From contig OZ250179.1 in assembly GCA_965238125.1 (NCBI GenBank), forward strand, positions 5,518,001 through 5,582,000: a DNA stretch of 64,000 nt, written 5' to 3'. Below the pieces are notes generated by a model. The model saw only the letters and a list, made by a program, of their open reading frames with translations, was not told where the DNA came from and searched no databases. The position numbers were made by a program, and so were the translations under genes. Positions 35,806 through 45,085 of the stretch are shown piece after piece. The DNA comes from UBA6623 sp965238125. GTDB lineage: Bacteria; Acidobacteriota; Terriglobia; Bryobacterales; UBA6623. Positions within the stretch are counted from its first letter, which is position 1. Each line of letters opens with the position of its first letter.

Positions 35806-36708
35806 ATGAAAGTGTTGCTCGACAAGTTGCTGGCGAACCTCGACGTGCGGGTCGACCATTTCGCGCTCTGCATGCTGAGTTCGGGCTGGCGCATCCAATT
35901 GCCCGGGCCCCCGGCCGTGATGATGCACTTTGTGCTCAAGGGCCAAGGGACGGTGAGCGACGCCAAAGGCAACGACCTGCCGATCGGCCCCTACTGGCTG
36001 GCGGTTGTCCCGCCGGGCGTCCAACACGACCTGCGGACCCCTGGTACGCCGAGCAACGAACTGCGCATCGATTCCCCGCCTCCGCCCAATACCATTCCGA
36101 ACATCGTGGCCGGCTCCTCCGACGACGTCGATTTACTGGTCGCCTGCGGCATCACACGGGTCCGTTACGGCGAATCCCTGGGCCTTTTCGACTATCTGCG
36201 GGAAGTGCTGACCATCGACCTTTCCGATTCGCCCGAGGCGCTCGCGGCGTTTCGCGGTATCCTGGCCGAGCAGTCGTCGCCCGGTCCCGGCACCGAGGCC
36301 ATGACCAGCGCGCTGATGTTCCAATGCCTGGTTCATCTGCTGCGCCGCCTCACCGACGCCGCCGACTGCCCGCTGCCCTGGCTCTCGGCGCTTGAAGACC
36401 GGCGCTTAGCGCGGGCGATGGACCGCATTCTTGAAAGCCCGGGCGCGGAGCATACCGTCGAATCGCTGACCGATGAAGCGGGCATGAGCCGCTCGACCTT
36501 CGCCGAGCGTTTTGCCGTGTCGTTTGGCAGGCCGCCGATGGCCCTAGTGCACCACGTCCGCATGCAGCGTGCCGCGCACCTACTCAAGCAGGGGGCGCTT
36601 TCAATCAACGAAGTGGCCGACCGCGTCGGCTTCTCGAGCCGCAGTCATTTCTCGAGAGCCTTCAAGACCCACACCGGCGCCGCCCCGGCCGCTTACCGCG
36701 CCCGGTAG
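35806..36708 (+). CDS. AraC-family regulator with N-terminal cupin domain
   Basis: About 300 residues. The N-terminal AraC-binding cupin (SGWRIQLPGPPAVMMHFVLK, then GPYWLAVVPPGVQHDL) senses a ligand, and the C-terminal half has two helix-turn-helix motifs (VESLTDEAGMSRSTFAERFA; INEVADRVGFSSRSHFSRAF) that bind DNA. The frame opens at 35707, but ATG 35806 (MKVLLDKLLANL) matches family starts. It is transcribed away from the isochorismatase-like gene and an IS1380 copy begins only 72 bp after its stop. Confidence 0.88.
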   Translation: MKVLLDKLLANLDVRVDHFALCMLSSGWRIQLPGPPAVMMHFVLKGQGTVSDAKGNDLPIGPYWLAVVPPGVQHDLRTPGTPSNELRIDSPPPPNTIPNIVAGSSDDVDLLVACGITRVRYGESLGLFDYLREVLTIDLSDSPEALAAFRGILAEQSSPGPGTEAMTSALMFQCLVHLLRRLTDAADCPLPWLSALEDRRLARAMDRILESPGAEHTVESLTDEAGMSRSTFAERFAVSFGRPPMALVHHVRMQRAAHLLKQGALSINEVADRVGFSSRSHFSRAFKTHTGAAPAAYRAR

Positions 36709-36780
36709 ACCAGGGCCGCCGGGCTCGCTCCCAACACCCCGCCGAAAAACCTGACAAGAACTTAGCGGAGAGCCACTTGA

Positions 36781-38446
36781 CCCGCATTTTCAATTTGATG
36801 TATGAGCTTCAGACCATCCAGCGACCTTCAGCGTCTTTATTGATAGGGGCTAGAGCCCGATAAGGACGCCATGGAGGTCAACACCCGATGGGTGAAAAAG
36901 AAAACAAGCCGTTTCAGCTCACGTTCAATGGATTTCTCAAAGTCGATTTCCAACGATCGCGAGTCACCTCGGATGGCGGTCTGATTCTCGTTCGCGAACT
37001 GGATGAACGACTCGGACTCGGGAAGCTGATCGACGAGCATCTCAGCGACTCGCGACAAGGCTTGAACAAGAAGTTCGCGCTGGCCGATCTGCTGCGGCAG
37101 TCGGTCTACAGCCGACTCGCTGGCTACGAGGACCTCAATGACGCCGTTCGAGTATCCGCCGATCCGACCTTTCGCTTGATCGGCTCGAAGAGGAACTGGG
37201 ATCGCGGAGCAGCCTTGACCTCGACGCTGCATGGCTTCGAGACGGAGATGCTGGCGAGCGAAGAGAACTTGCTGGGGCTGATGGCAGTGAACCGGGAGCT
37301 GGTCGCGCAAGCCGAAGCTCCCGACGGTTCAGACCGCGTGGTGCTCGACATGGACTCCACGGAGAGCCCCGTCCACGGCCAACAGGAAGGCAGTGCCTAC
37401 AACGGCCATTTTGAGTCCCTCTGCTATCACCCGCTGTTGCTGTTCAACCAGCACGGCGACTGCCTAGGCGCGAAGCTGCGTCCCGGCAACGTGCACAGCG
37501 CCGAGGACTGGGACGAGCTGCTACTGCCGGAGATCGAACGACAACAGGCGGAGGGCAAACAGGTGACGTTCCGCGCCGACGCCGCCTTCGCCAAGCCCGA
37601 GATCTACGAGGCGATGGAGGAGCGCGGCGTGGACTACGTGATTCGCATCCCGGCGAACAAGAGCCTGGAGCTGGAGATCGAGGACATCCTGTTTCGGCCA
37701 CCGGGCAGGCCGAACGCCAAGCCCCTAGTGCGCTACAAGAGTTTTCGCTATCAGGCCGAGAGCTGGTCGAAGGCAAGGCGAGTTGTCGCCAAGGTCGAGC
37801 ATCACCAGGGCGAACTATTCCCGCGCGTCGGATTTGTCGTGACGAGCATGAGCTTGCCGAGCCGCTCGGTCGTGCGGTTCTACAACAAGCGCGGCACGGC
37901 GGAGCAGTGGATCAAAGAAGGCAAACAGGCCACGCACTGGACCCGCTTGTCGTGTCACCGCTTCCGAGCCAACGAGGTACGGCTGCAACTCAGCGTGCGG
38001 GCCTACAACCTGGGCAACCTGTGGCGGCGGCTAGGGCTGCCGCAGCGAATCAAAAGCTGGTCGCTAACGAGTTTGCAACACAGGTTGATGAAGACCGGCG
38101 GTCGGCTGGTCAAGCATGCTCGCTACTACTGGTTACTGCTGGCGGAGGGGCATCTGAACCGGCGGCTGTTCGGTGACATGCTGCATAGGATCTGGGCGCT
38201 GCCTGTGCCGGGTGGGTAGCGTTGCCCGGGCGAGGATCAACAGTTTTTGGCTCCAAAAAGGTTTCGCAGGGAGCAGTGTCGGCCGGAGCGCCGTTCAGTC
38301 CGCTCAATCAACGTCTGTGAGCGGACGGACGAGCCCTGGCGCCTACCGGCGGAGGTGATGTGCAGGGTTCAGCGCGAAAAGACGTGGTATTCGGCGCAGC
38401 GGGGGTGTATCCTGTGACCGTGCCAGGGCCAAAATGGAAATCCTGG
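36781..38446 (+). mobile_element. IS1380-family element, copy 2 (mosaic ends)
   Basis: 1666 bp. The left end CCCGCATTTTCAATTTG (36781-36797) and the leader match copy 1. The right tail (38220-38446) ending CCAAAATGGAAATCCTGG matches copy 3. The flanking 5-mers are CTTGA (left) and CTTAA (right), a near but imperfect duplication. It lies between the AraC gene and a MITE-like repeat and interrupts no recognisable gene. Confidence 0.85.
36888..38219 (+). CDS. IS1380-family transposase (copy 2)
   Basis: A 443-residue full-length DDE transposase, MGEKENKPFQLTFNGFLK, identical in length and motif layout to the other two copies (first Asp in LDMDSTESPVHG, second in FRADAAFAKPEIYE, Glu in RGTAEQWIKEGK). 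Its leader is close to copy 1, while several residues (ENKPFQLTFNGF) match copy 3. No lesions are seen, so it could be the active source of transposase. Confidence 0.9.
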   Translation: MGEKENKPFQLTFNGFLKVDFQRSRVTSDGGLILVRELDERLGLGKLIDEHLSDSRQGLNKKFALADLLRQSVYSRLAGYEDLNDAVRVSADPTFRLIGSKRNWDRGAALTSTLHGFETEMLASEENLLGLMAVNRELVAQAEAPDGSDRVVLDMDSTESPVHGQQEGSAYNGHFESLCYHPLLLFNQHGDCLGAKLRPGNVHSAEDWDELLLPEIERQQAEGKQVTFRADAAFAKPEIYEAMEERGVDYVIRIPANKSLELEIEDILFRPPGRPNAKPLVRYKSFRYQAESWSKARRVVAKVEHHQGELFPRVGFVVTSMSLPSRSVVRFYNKRGTAEQWIKEGKQATHWTRLSCHRFRANEVRLQLSVRAYNLGNLWRRLGLPQRIKSWSLTSLQHRLMKTGGRLVKHARYYWLLLAEGHLNRRLFGDMLHRIWALPVPGG

Positions 38447-38470
38447 CTTAAGGAAAAGTAATTTCTGCCT

Positions 38471-38624
38471 CTAGCAGCCCGTGGTGCAAGTCCGAATACG
38501 CGAAAAAGGGCACAGCCAACGATTTTCGCCGGCCATCGGCGTTGGAACAAAGCGGTTCGACGAGCGAAAATCGAATGGCAGTTCCCCATTTTCGTCCGAA
38601 CATACTCTTACCACGGGCTGCTAG
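38471..38624. mobile_element. 154-bp MITE-like inverted repeat
   Basis: CTAGCAGCCCGTGGT (38471-38485) is exactly inverted as ACCACGGGCTGCTAG (38610-38624). If the palindromic CTAG is the target site, the element has 11-bp ends CAGCCCGTGGT. The interior encodes nothing I recognise. It lies 24 bp beyond IS1380 copy 2. Confidence 0.65.
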
Positions 38625-38659
38625 GCCGATTGTCGCCGGGGGGTACGCGTGAATCCATC

Positions 38660-40321
38660 TTATTCCTCTCGCAACCCAAAGGCCTTGATCTTAGAAGCCA
38701 GAGTCGTGGGCCTGAGTCCGAGCAGCTTTGCGGCGCCGGACGGCCCGGAGATGCGCCAATGAGTCGCTTCCAGCGCGGCCAGCAGATTTTCACGCTCCCG
38801 GCGCTTTAGCGCGCTGTAGTTCAGTACCTCCTTGGAGCGGCTCTTGGACTTGACCGATGCGTCAGGCAGCCGTTGGTTGATGCTTGAATCCCCAGGGACG
38901 TCGAACTCGATAGGGCCCGCTTGCGCCCCAATGACCGCCCTCTCCACAATGTTCTGGAGCTCCCGGACATTGCCCGGCCAGTGGTAGCGCGTTAGGGCGT
39001 CGACGTGCCGTTCTTTGAGCTTGAGAGGCGGAACACCCAATCGCCGGCAGGCCTCCCCAAGGAAGTGGTCGGCCAGCATCGGCACGTCGTCCACCCTCTC
39101 ACGAAGAGGAGTGACGTTGATCGGGAACACGCTGAGCCGGTAGTAGAGGTCCTCCCGAAACCGTCCGGCTTCAACCTCTCGTTCCAGGTTCCGGTTGGTC
39201 GCCGCGATGACCCTTACGTCCACTTTGCGCGAGCGCTCCTCTCCGACGCGCTCGAAGGTCCCTTCCTGCAGCACGCGCAACAGCTTGCTTTGTAGATCCA
39301 AGGGGATCTCGCCGACTTCGTCCAGAAACAGCGTCCCTCGATCGGCGAGCTGAAAGCGACCCATGCGGTCCCGAATGGCCCCGGTGAACGCGCCCTTGAC
39401 GTGGCCGAAGAACTCGCTTTCAAACAGCTCGCGCGGCACGGAACCGCAATTTACCTTGACCATCGGGCGATCCTTCCGGCGGCTGCGTTCGTGAATCGCC
39501 CGCGCTACCAGTTCCTTCCCTGTGCCCGATTCGCCGGAGATCAGCGCCGTCGTATCGGCGGGTCCCACGAGGCCGACCTGATCCAAGACTTTCCGCAGCG
39601 CCGAACTTTCGCCGACTATATCTCCAAAGCCGTGTGCGACCTTGACCTCTTCTCGAAGGTATTCATTCTCGAGTGCCAGTCGACGATGCAGCTGCTCGAT
39701 CTTCTCGAACGCCCGGGCGTTGGCGATCGCAACGGCCGCGTGATCGGCGAACAGACGCAGCCAAGCCACTTTCTCCGGGTCCAGCCGTTCCCGGGTGAAC
39801 ACTCCCAAGACTCCGAGAATCTCCTCCCGAAAACGGAGTGGGTGGCCGACAAACGACCGAATTCCCTCTCTATGCAGCCAGTCATCGCGGCCAATCCACT
39901 CGCTGTCGCCGGCCGTGTCGAGCAGGTGTTCCGATTGTCCGGTCGAACCGATGCGCCCAATGATCCGGATACCCAGCGGAAAGCGCTGAAAATCGCCCTC
40001 CATTCGATACCACAGGTGGCCGCTCAAAGCGTTCGTCGGCCTTCCGATGCTCGCTTTCAGGTGCAAACACCGTTCCTGATCCGGACACTCAGCCCGCAGG
40101 GCGCACCGTTCACAAATGTCACCGGGGGCGGTCAGCCAGATACGCGCTAACGTACAGGACGCTTCGTCGGCCAGTCCCGTCACGATCATCCGCAGCACGG
40201 TCTCCACGTCGCGAGCTTCCGCCACTGCTAGGGAGATGGACTGGAGCAGCTCCAGATTGAGAGGCCGAGACTCGATTCGGCTCTCGGTACCCTGAGTTTC
40301 AGCCGGCGTCATAATCTGCAC
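38660..40321 (-). CDS. Sigma-54 activator with GAF sensor
   Basis: A 553-residue enhancer-binding protein. An N-terminal GAF domain (about 20-210) includes a Cys cluster [16 protein letters not shown] (four Cys) that could bind metal or sense redox state. The AAA+ domain has Walker A GESGTGKE, the sigma-54 contact loop GAFTGA, Walker [13 protein letters not shown] and the [16 protein letters not shown] motif. A C-terminal Fis-type helix-turn-helix includes [20 protein letters not shown]. Start is GTG 40321 or ATG 40312. It is divergent from the alpha/beta hydrolase and PNPOx genes, the likely targets, though I could not find a clear -24/-12 promoter in the 209-bp gap. Confidence 0.92.
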   Translation of the reverse strand: MQIMTPAETQGTESRIESRPLNLELLQSISLAVAEARDVETVLRMIVTGLADEASCTLARIWLTAPGDICERCALRAECPDQERCLHLKASIGRPTNALSGHLWYRMEGDFQRFPLGIRIIGRIGSTGQSEHLLDTAGDSEWIGRDDWLHREGIRSFVGHPLRFREEILGVLGVFTRERLDPEKVAWLRLFADHAAVAIANARAFEKIEQLHRRLALENEYLREEVKVAHGFGDIVGESSALRKVLDQVGLVGPADTTALISGESGTGKELVARAIHERSRRKDRPMVKVNCGSVPRELFESEFFGHVKGAFTGAIRDRMGRFQLADRGTLFLDEVGEIPLDLQSKLLRVLQEGTFERVGEERSRKVDVRVIAATNRNLEREVEAGRFREDLYYRLSVFPINVTPLRERVDDVPMLADHFLGEACRRLGVPPLKLKERHVDALTRYHWPGNVRELQNIVERAVIGAQAGPIEFDVPGDSSINQRLPDASVKSKSRSKEVLNYSALKRRERENLLAALEATHWRISGPSGAAKLLGLRPTTLASKIKAFGLREE

Positions 40322-40530
40322 CCATTAGATACGAGGTTTCGTCACCTGTCAACGAGAAATCGGCATTTTGACGAGATATCGCTTGACCCCAGGCGCGCCA
40401 GAACATCACTTAAAGCTATCTATTTCAGCCATATAAAAGATTTCGTCGGGTTTGGAGAGCCAAGTGTATGTTACCCGGGGAAGCCGGCCAATCGGCTCCG
40501 AATCAAATCCACTCAGAGGAGATAGAAACC

Positions 40531-41448
40531 ATGTCACGAACAGGCAACGCACACGAAAGCTGGACGATGCACCGATACGAGGAAATCGAGGGTTTGGACA
40601 TCTTCTACAGAGAAGCCGGGTCGCCGGACGCTCCCACCGTCTTGCTGCTGCACGGCTTTCCCACGTCCTCCCACATGTTCCGCAACCTGATTCCGAGGTT
40701 GTCGGACCGATTTCACGTCGTTGCCCCGGACTTTCCCGGGTTTGGAGCTAGTTCGATGCCCGGTCTCGACGAGTTCGAGTATTCGTTCGACAACATCGCG
40801 CGCGTTGTGGAGAAGTTCATCGAAAAACGCCAATTCGACCGCTACAGCCTCTACTTAATGGACTACGGCGCGCCGGTCGGTTATCGGATCGCCGCAAGTC
40901 GTCCGGAGCGGGTGGAATCGCTGATCGTCCAAAACGGCAACGCCTACGAGGAGGGTCTCCTGGAATTTTGGAACCCGATTCGGGCCTACTGGAAGGATAA
41001 GACACCCGAGAACGCAAAGGTCCTTCGGGACTCGCTGTTAACAATCGAGGCGACGAAGTGGCAGTACACCCACGGCGTGCGGAACGTCGAGACGATCGCA
41101 CCCGACAACTGGTTCAACGACCAGTTCCTGCTCGACCGCCCAGGGAACAAAGACATACAACTCGAGCTGTTCCACAGCTACGGAACCAACCCGCCACTCG
41201 ACCCGGAATGGCAGGCCTACTTCCGCCGGCACCAGCCTCCGACGCTGATCGCTTGGGGAAAGCATGACTACATCTTCCCCGGCGAGGGCGCCGAACCGTA
41301 CAAGCGCGATCTGAACAACGTCGACTTCCACCTGCTCGACACCGGGCACTTCGCACTGGAAGAAGACGGAGAAGTGATTGCCGACTTGATGCGCGATTTC
41401 CTCGATAGGAATGTCGTGCGCCAAGACGATCGAGTTGCTGTCGCCTGA
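40531..41448 (+). CDS. Alpha/beta hydrolase with Asp nucleophile (dehalogenase/epoxide hydrolase-like)
   Basis: A 305-residue hydrolase. The oxyanion motif is [10 protein letters not shown]. At the nucleophile elbow it reads [10 protein letters not shown], so the nucleophile is Asp, not Ser, as in haloalkane/haloacetate dehalogenases and epoxide hydrolases. The acid is in [13 protein letters not shown] and the base His in DTGHFALEE. The frame opens at 40468, but ATG 40531 has a GAGGAG site. Divergent sigma-54 activator and downstream PNPOx gene suggest an inducible detoxification unit. The halide versus epoxide choice cannot be made here. Confidence 0.88.
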   Translation: MSRTGNAHESWTMHRYEEIEGLDIFYREAGSPDAPTVLLLHGFPTSSHMFRNLIPRLSDRFHVVAPDFPGFGASSMPGLDEFEYSFDNIARVVEKFIEKRQFDRYSLYLMDYGAPVGYRIAASRPERVESLIVQNGNAYEEGLLEFWNPIRAYWKDKTPENAKVLRDSLLTIEATKWQYTHGVRNVETIAPDNWFNDQFLLDRPGNKDIQLELFHSYGTNPPLDPEWQAYFRRHQPPTLIAWGKHDYIFPGEGAEPYKRDLNNVDFHLLDTGHFALEEDGEVIADLMRDFLDRNVVRQDDRVAVA

Positions 41449-41504
41449 ATGAACTGTCTCCGACGGGCCGCCGCTCGCGATGCGGCGGCCCGCCTGAGGG
41501 AACC

Positions 41505-42212
41505 ATGGACCACCCAATTAGCGACATTGCCTTTACGCCGGCCGTCAAGGCCGCCCAGCAGCAGCGCGGTTCGCGTTCGGCCTATGCCAAGATGGAGCAG
41601 CGCGGCGGTTGGAACGACACTGTTACGCCCCAACTGGCGGAGTTTATCGCGGCGCGCGACTCTTTCTATCTCGGGACGACCGGAGCCGACGGTCAGCCCT
41701 ACATTCAGCATCGAGGCGGGCCCAAGGGCTTTCTGAAAGTGCTGGACGAGCGTACCTTGGCGATCGCCGACTACGTTGGCAACGCTCAATACATCTCGTT
41801 GGGAAACCTGACCGAGAACAACAAGGCTTTCATCTTTTTGATGGACTACCCCAACCGGCATCGGATCAAGATCTGGGGCACGGCGGAGTTTGTTGAAGAC
41901 GATTCCGGGCTGCTTTCACGAGTGGCCGATCCGGATTACAAAGCGCGGCTGGAGCGAGTTCTGATTTTCCACATAACGGCATGGGATGTGAATTGTACGC
42001 AGCACATCCAGCAACGATTCACGCCGGAAGAGTTTGAGCCCGCCCTCCAACAGCTTCGCGATCGCATTGCCGAACTCGAAGGCCGCAATGCCGAACTGGA
42101 AGATCATCTCGCCGCGGCGGAAACGAAAGTGAGTGTCGCGGACACGGGGTCCCACGGCGGATCCAAAAGCTCCGCGGAAGACGAAGCGAGATTGTCAGTA
42201 ACTATAGCCTGA
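41505..42212 (+). CDS. PNPOx-like flavin-binding protein
   Basis: A 235-residue pyridoxamine 5'-phosphate oxidase-like split-barrel protein. SFYLGTTGADGQPYIQHRGG and GNLTENNKAFIFLMDY are the classic FMN-binding strands, and KIWGTAEFVEDD follows. The C-terminal 60 residues form a coiled coil (LQQLRDRIAELEGRNAELED) and an acidic tail, an extension not seen in basic PNPOx. It starts 56 bp after the alpha/beta hydrolase gene, so co-transcription is likely. It is probably a flavin reductase or nitro/halo-compound enzyme; the role is inferred. Confidence 0.85.
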   Translation: MDHPISDIAFTPAVKAAQQQRGSRSAYAKMEQRGGWNDTVTPQLAEFIAARDSFYLGTTGADGQPYIQHRGGPKGFLKVLDERTLAIADYVGNAQYISLGNLTENNKAFIFLMDYPNRHRIKIWGTAEFVEDDSGLLSRVADPDYKARLERVLIFHITAWDVNCTQHIQQRFTPEEFEPALQQLRDRIAELEGRNAELEDHLAAAETKVSVADTGSHGGSKSSAEDEARLSVTIA

Positions 42213-42392
42213 CGCGCCCCGAAACAAGCTCAAGAAGGAGTGCAGCGAACGCGAAGGATGAATTGCATGCGCTACAGTCCCCACTGCCCGACCCGGGCTC
42301 CAAGCCGCCCACCGAGCGCCCTGATTTATCGTAAGGGCCAACGACTAAGTCAAGAACTCGACAGCGGCGCGGAACAAGAAAGGTGAAAGACC

Positions 42393-42793
42393 ATGGCAGC
42401 ATTCATCAAGTTCAACAAGGGCCTCCTCCGATACCCTTCTCAAGTCAAGGTTTGGCTGATCGCACTCATAGCCGTAAATCTCGTGGCGCCGCTGTTTTAC
42501 GTCAACCGCATCGAGGCTCAGACGTCTTGGCGACTTTTTTCGCAAGTTTCGCCTTGATGGTTGCGCTTACCGCCTACTCAGGTTTCTCGCGCCTCTTGGG
42601 CCTGGGCCACATTCTTTGGTTTCCCCTGTTCTACTTCCTGTGGACCCGGCTTGACTTGAACCCGGCGGACAGCCCTTTAGGACTCTGGATGCGTTCCGTA
42701 ATGGTGCTGAACGCGGTGTCGCTGGTGATCGACACCGTCGACGTCGGGCGGTACCTCGCTGGAGATCATCGCGAGATCGTATCCGGGCTGTAA
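42393..42793 (+). pseudogene. Small membrane protein with a single-base frameshift
   Basis: ATG 42393 opens MAAFIKFNKGLLRYPSQVKV, a first helix LIALIAVNLVAPLFYV and NRIEAQ, then the frame stops as TSWRLFSQVSP. In the +1-related frame the protein resumes from 42521 with DVLATFFASFALMVALTAYS, GLGHILWFPLFYFLW and SVMVLNAVSLVIDTVDVGRY, stopping at 42793. Together they make a standard ~134-residue three- to four-helix membrane protein. One missing G near 42520 (CAG GAC to CAGAC) explains the break. It is either a pseudogene or an assembly indel. Confidence 0.75.
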
Positions 42794-42802
42794 CTAAGCT
42801 AG

Positions 42803-42822
42803 GACGAACACGAGTGTTCGTC
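42803..42822. repeat. Perfect palindrome, CACGAGTG family
   Basis: GACGAACAC-GA-GTGTTCGTC: a 9-bp perfect stem with a 2-nt centre, in the short gap between the convergent membrane-protein and FeoB genes. It is the best-conserved member of the family. Confidence 0.8.
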
Positions 42823-42863
42823 GCTACCGAAGGGTGCGCGGGTAGCGACTGGGGCCACGTCGA

Positions 42864-44258
42864 TTACGCGAAGGCGCGCCAGAGGGTGGCGACTAGGAAG
42901 GTGACGACAAAGGCGAATACGAGCGGCATGAGGGCGCCGATGGTGGTCCATTTGGCGCTGCGGGTTTCGCGCCAGATTGTCAGAATTGTCGTCGCGCAGG
43001 GGTTGTGGAGCACGGAGAACAGCATCAGGTTGACGGCGGTTAGAAGCGTCCAGCCCTGCTGATCGATTAACAAGACGCGGATCTGGTCGAACGAGGTCAG
43101 CTCGGTCATCATGCCGACACCTAGGTAGACCATCATCAACGTAGGCACGACGATTTCATTCGCCGGGATCGCTATTACGTAGGCCAGTAGGATCACGCCG
43201 TCCAGTCCGATGGCTTGGCCCAGCGGGTCGAGGAAAGCGGCGGAATGCTGCGCCAGGCTGGCGCCTCCCGCATCGACATTCGCCAGCACCCAAATTACCG
43301 CACCGGCGGGAATCGCGGTCATGATCGCTCGGCCCAACACGAAGATCGTGCGGTCGATCAGCGAGGTGTAGAGGATTCGCAAAATACTCGGTCGCCGGTA
43401 AGGCGGCAATTCCAAGGTGAAGGCCGAGGCCTCGCCCTGTAACACGGTTCGCGCCAACAACCAGGAGGCCAGCAAGGTGAAGGCAACGCCGATCAAGACG
43501 ACGCCGACAACCGCTCCGGCGGCCGCGACCGAGGCGAGCGCCGGAGGGAAGGCCGCCGCGACGAAAATCGTGGCCAGCATGATCAAGGTGGGGAAGCGAC
43601 CGTTACAGGGAACGAAGTTATTCGTCAGAATCGCGATCAATCGTTCTCTCGGGGAATCGATCACACGCGTGGCGATGATGCCGGCGGCGTTACAGCCGAA
43701 GCCCATGGCCATCGAAAGCGCTTGCTTGCCGTGCGCTCCGGCCTTGCGAAACAGCCAGTCCATGTTGAAGGCCACCCGCGGCAGATACCCGAGGTCTTCC
43801 AGGATCGTGAACATCGGAAAGAAAATCATCATCGGCGGCAGCATCACGCTCACCACCCAGGCCAAGCCGCGAAAGGTCCCGTGCCACAGAAAGCCGGTGA
43901 TCCAGCCGGGCACGCCCCACGCGGTGAAGGCCGCGGCCGCTTGTCCCTCGAACCAGAAAAAAGCGTTGGCGAGCATCGCCGAGGGGTAGTTCGCGCCGAG
44001 GATCGTCAGCCAAAAGACGAGTGCCAAGATCAGCAGCATCATGGGCAGCCCGAGCACCGGCGAGGTCACGATGCGGTCGATCCGCTGGTCAAAGTCCCAC
44101 TTGCGGCCCGCGCCGCGCCGCACCGCGCGATCGGCGATACGCTGCGCTTCGCCGTAAAGCGACGAAACCACCTCATCGCGAAAATCGACCCCCAAGCCGC
44201 GGCGCAACTCGTCGCTGCGGTCGAGAACGTTCTGGGGAATGGGGGCGAGCGCGCTCAT
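42864..44258 (-). CDS. feoB: FeoB permease domain as separate protein
   Basis: A 464-residue membrane half of ferrous transporter FeoB. The Gate/FeoB-C helices are visible: PMMLLILALVFWLTILGANY, MLPPMMIFFPMFTILEDLGY, SMAMGFGCNAAGIIATRVID and NNFVPCNGRFPTLIMLATIF, the last corresponding to the conserved iron-path Cys loop. It lacks a GTPase domain, which is encoded by the preceding gene; the two overlap by four bases (ATGA). FeoB is normally one polypeptide, so this is a naturally split transporter or a very clean fission. Its N-terminal 70 residues correspond to the linker between the halves. Confidence 0.9.
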   Translation of the reverse strand: MSALAPIPQNVLDRSDELRRGLGVDFRDEVVSSLYGEAQRIADRAVRRGAGRKWDFDQRIDRIVTSPVLGLPMMLLILALVFWLTILGANYPSAMLANAFFWFEGQAAAAFTAWGVPGWITGFLWHGTFRGLAWVVSVMLPPMMIFFPMFTILEDLGYLPRVAFNMDWLFRKAGAHGKQALSMAMGFGCNAAGIIATRVIDSPRERLIAILTNNFVPCNGRFPTLIMLATIFVAAAFPPALASVAAAGAVVGVVLIGVAFTLLASWLLARTVLQGEASAFTLELPPYRRPSILRILYTSLIDRTIFVLGRAIMTAIPAGAVIWVLANVDAGGASLAQHSAAFLDPLGQAIGLDGVILLAYVIAIPANEIVVPTLMMVYLGVGMMTELTSFDQIRVLLIDQQGWTLLTAVNLMLFSVLHNPCATTILTIWRETRSAKWTTIGALMPLVFAFVVTFLVATLWRAFA

Positions 44259-45085
44259 TGGGACCCCTGAATCGAAATCACACTGCTGAATTTCTCGCCG
44301 GCGGCTGATTGCGCGGCTTCGATCGTCGCCAACTCGCCTGACAACAGCGCCTGGCGGACCTTGTGATCGCCGTCCAACAGGCGAAACGCGACCCAGCGGG
44401 CGTTCGGCAATTCCGGCGCCAGGGAATGGATCATCGGGACCAACTCGTCGAGCGCTGTCCGTACGTCCGGCGGCGGCGCGGCACGCCTCGGTTGGGTGGC
44501 GATTTCACCGGAAATGACATCGGCGGCAATGCGCACCAAATCCTGCAGGCCTTCTTTCGTCCGCGCCACGGTGGGGACGGCCGGGACTCCCAGATCCCGC
44601 GCCAGCGAGCGAGTATCGACTTCGAGGCCCTTGCGCTGGGCTTCGTCCATCAAATTCACGCAGACCACGACCTTGTCGGTAATTTCGAGCACCTGTAAAA
44701 CGAGATTCAAATTGCGTTCGAGCGCCGTTGCGTCGACGACGACGATCGTGCAATCCGGTTGCCCGAACAGGAGAAAGTTGCGCGCGATCTCTTCGTCTTG
44801 GGAAGCCGAGAGCAGGGAATAGGTCCCCGGCAAATCCACCAGCTTGTAGCGCTTTCCCTGAAGTTCGTAACCGCCCTCGGCGCGCGTGACCGTCTTGCCG
44901 GTCCAGTTGCCGACATGCTGGCGCAGCCCGGTCAGGGCGTTAAAGATCGACGACTTCCCGGTGTTGGGATTGCCCGCCAGCGCGATCAAGTGATCGTACT
45001 TGCCGATCGAGATGCCCATTTGTGCAAGCTGGGCGTGGGCCGGGCAGCTTTCGCAGTCGCTGTGGGAAGTCGGTATCGCGCTCAT
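44255..45085 (-). CDS. feoB: FeoB GTPase domain as separate protein
   Basis: A 276-residue GTP-binding half of FeoB. G1 is GNPNTGKSS, the switch I region GNWTGKTVTRAEG (NWPGxTVE in most FeoB), G3 VDLPGTYSL and G4 VNLMDEA, followed by a helical GDI-like region (DGDHKVRQALLSGELATIEA). A Cys pair near the start (CESCPAH) is typical of this subgroup. It ends in frame with a start for the permease overlapping by four bases, and its own start overlaps the DtxR-FeoA gene stop, so all three are tightly coupled. Confidence 0.92.
   Translation of the reverse strand: MSAIPTSHSDCESCPAHAQLAQMGISIGKYDHLIALAGNPNTGKSSIFNALTGLRQHVGNWTGKTVTRAEGGYELQGKRYKLVDLPGTYSLLSASQDEEIARNFLLFGQPDCTIVVVDATALERNLNLVLQVLEITDKVVVCVNLMDEAQRKGLEVDTRSLARDLGVPAVPTVARTKEGLQDLVRIAADVISGEIATQPRRAAPPPDVRTALDELVPMIHSLAPELPNARWVAFRLLDGDHKVRQALLSGELATIEAAQSAAGEKFSSVISIQGSQ

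Noticed and set aside
38308..38589. Minus-strand small protein across the IS1380 tail and MITE
   Set aside because: It spans two unrelated mobile sequences and has no conserved features.
40322..40530. Sigma-54 promoter before the dehalogenase-like gene
   Set aside because: I searched for GG-N10-GC with good flanks and found no convincing match in the gap.
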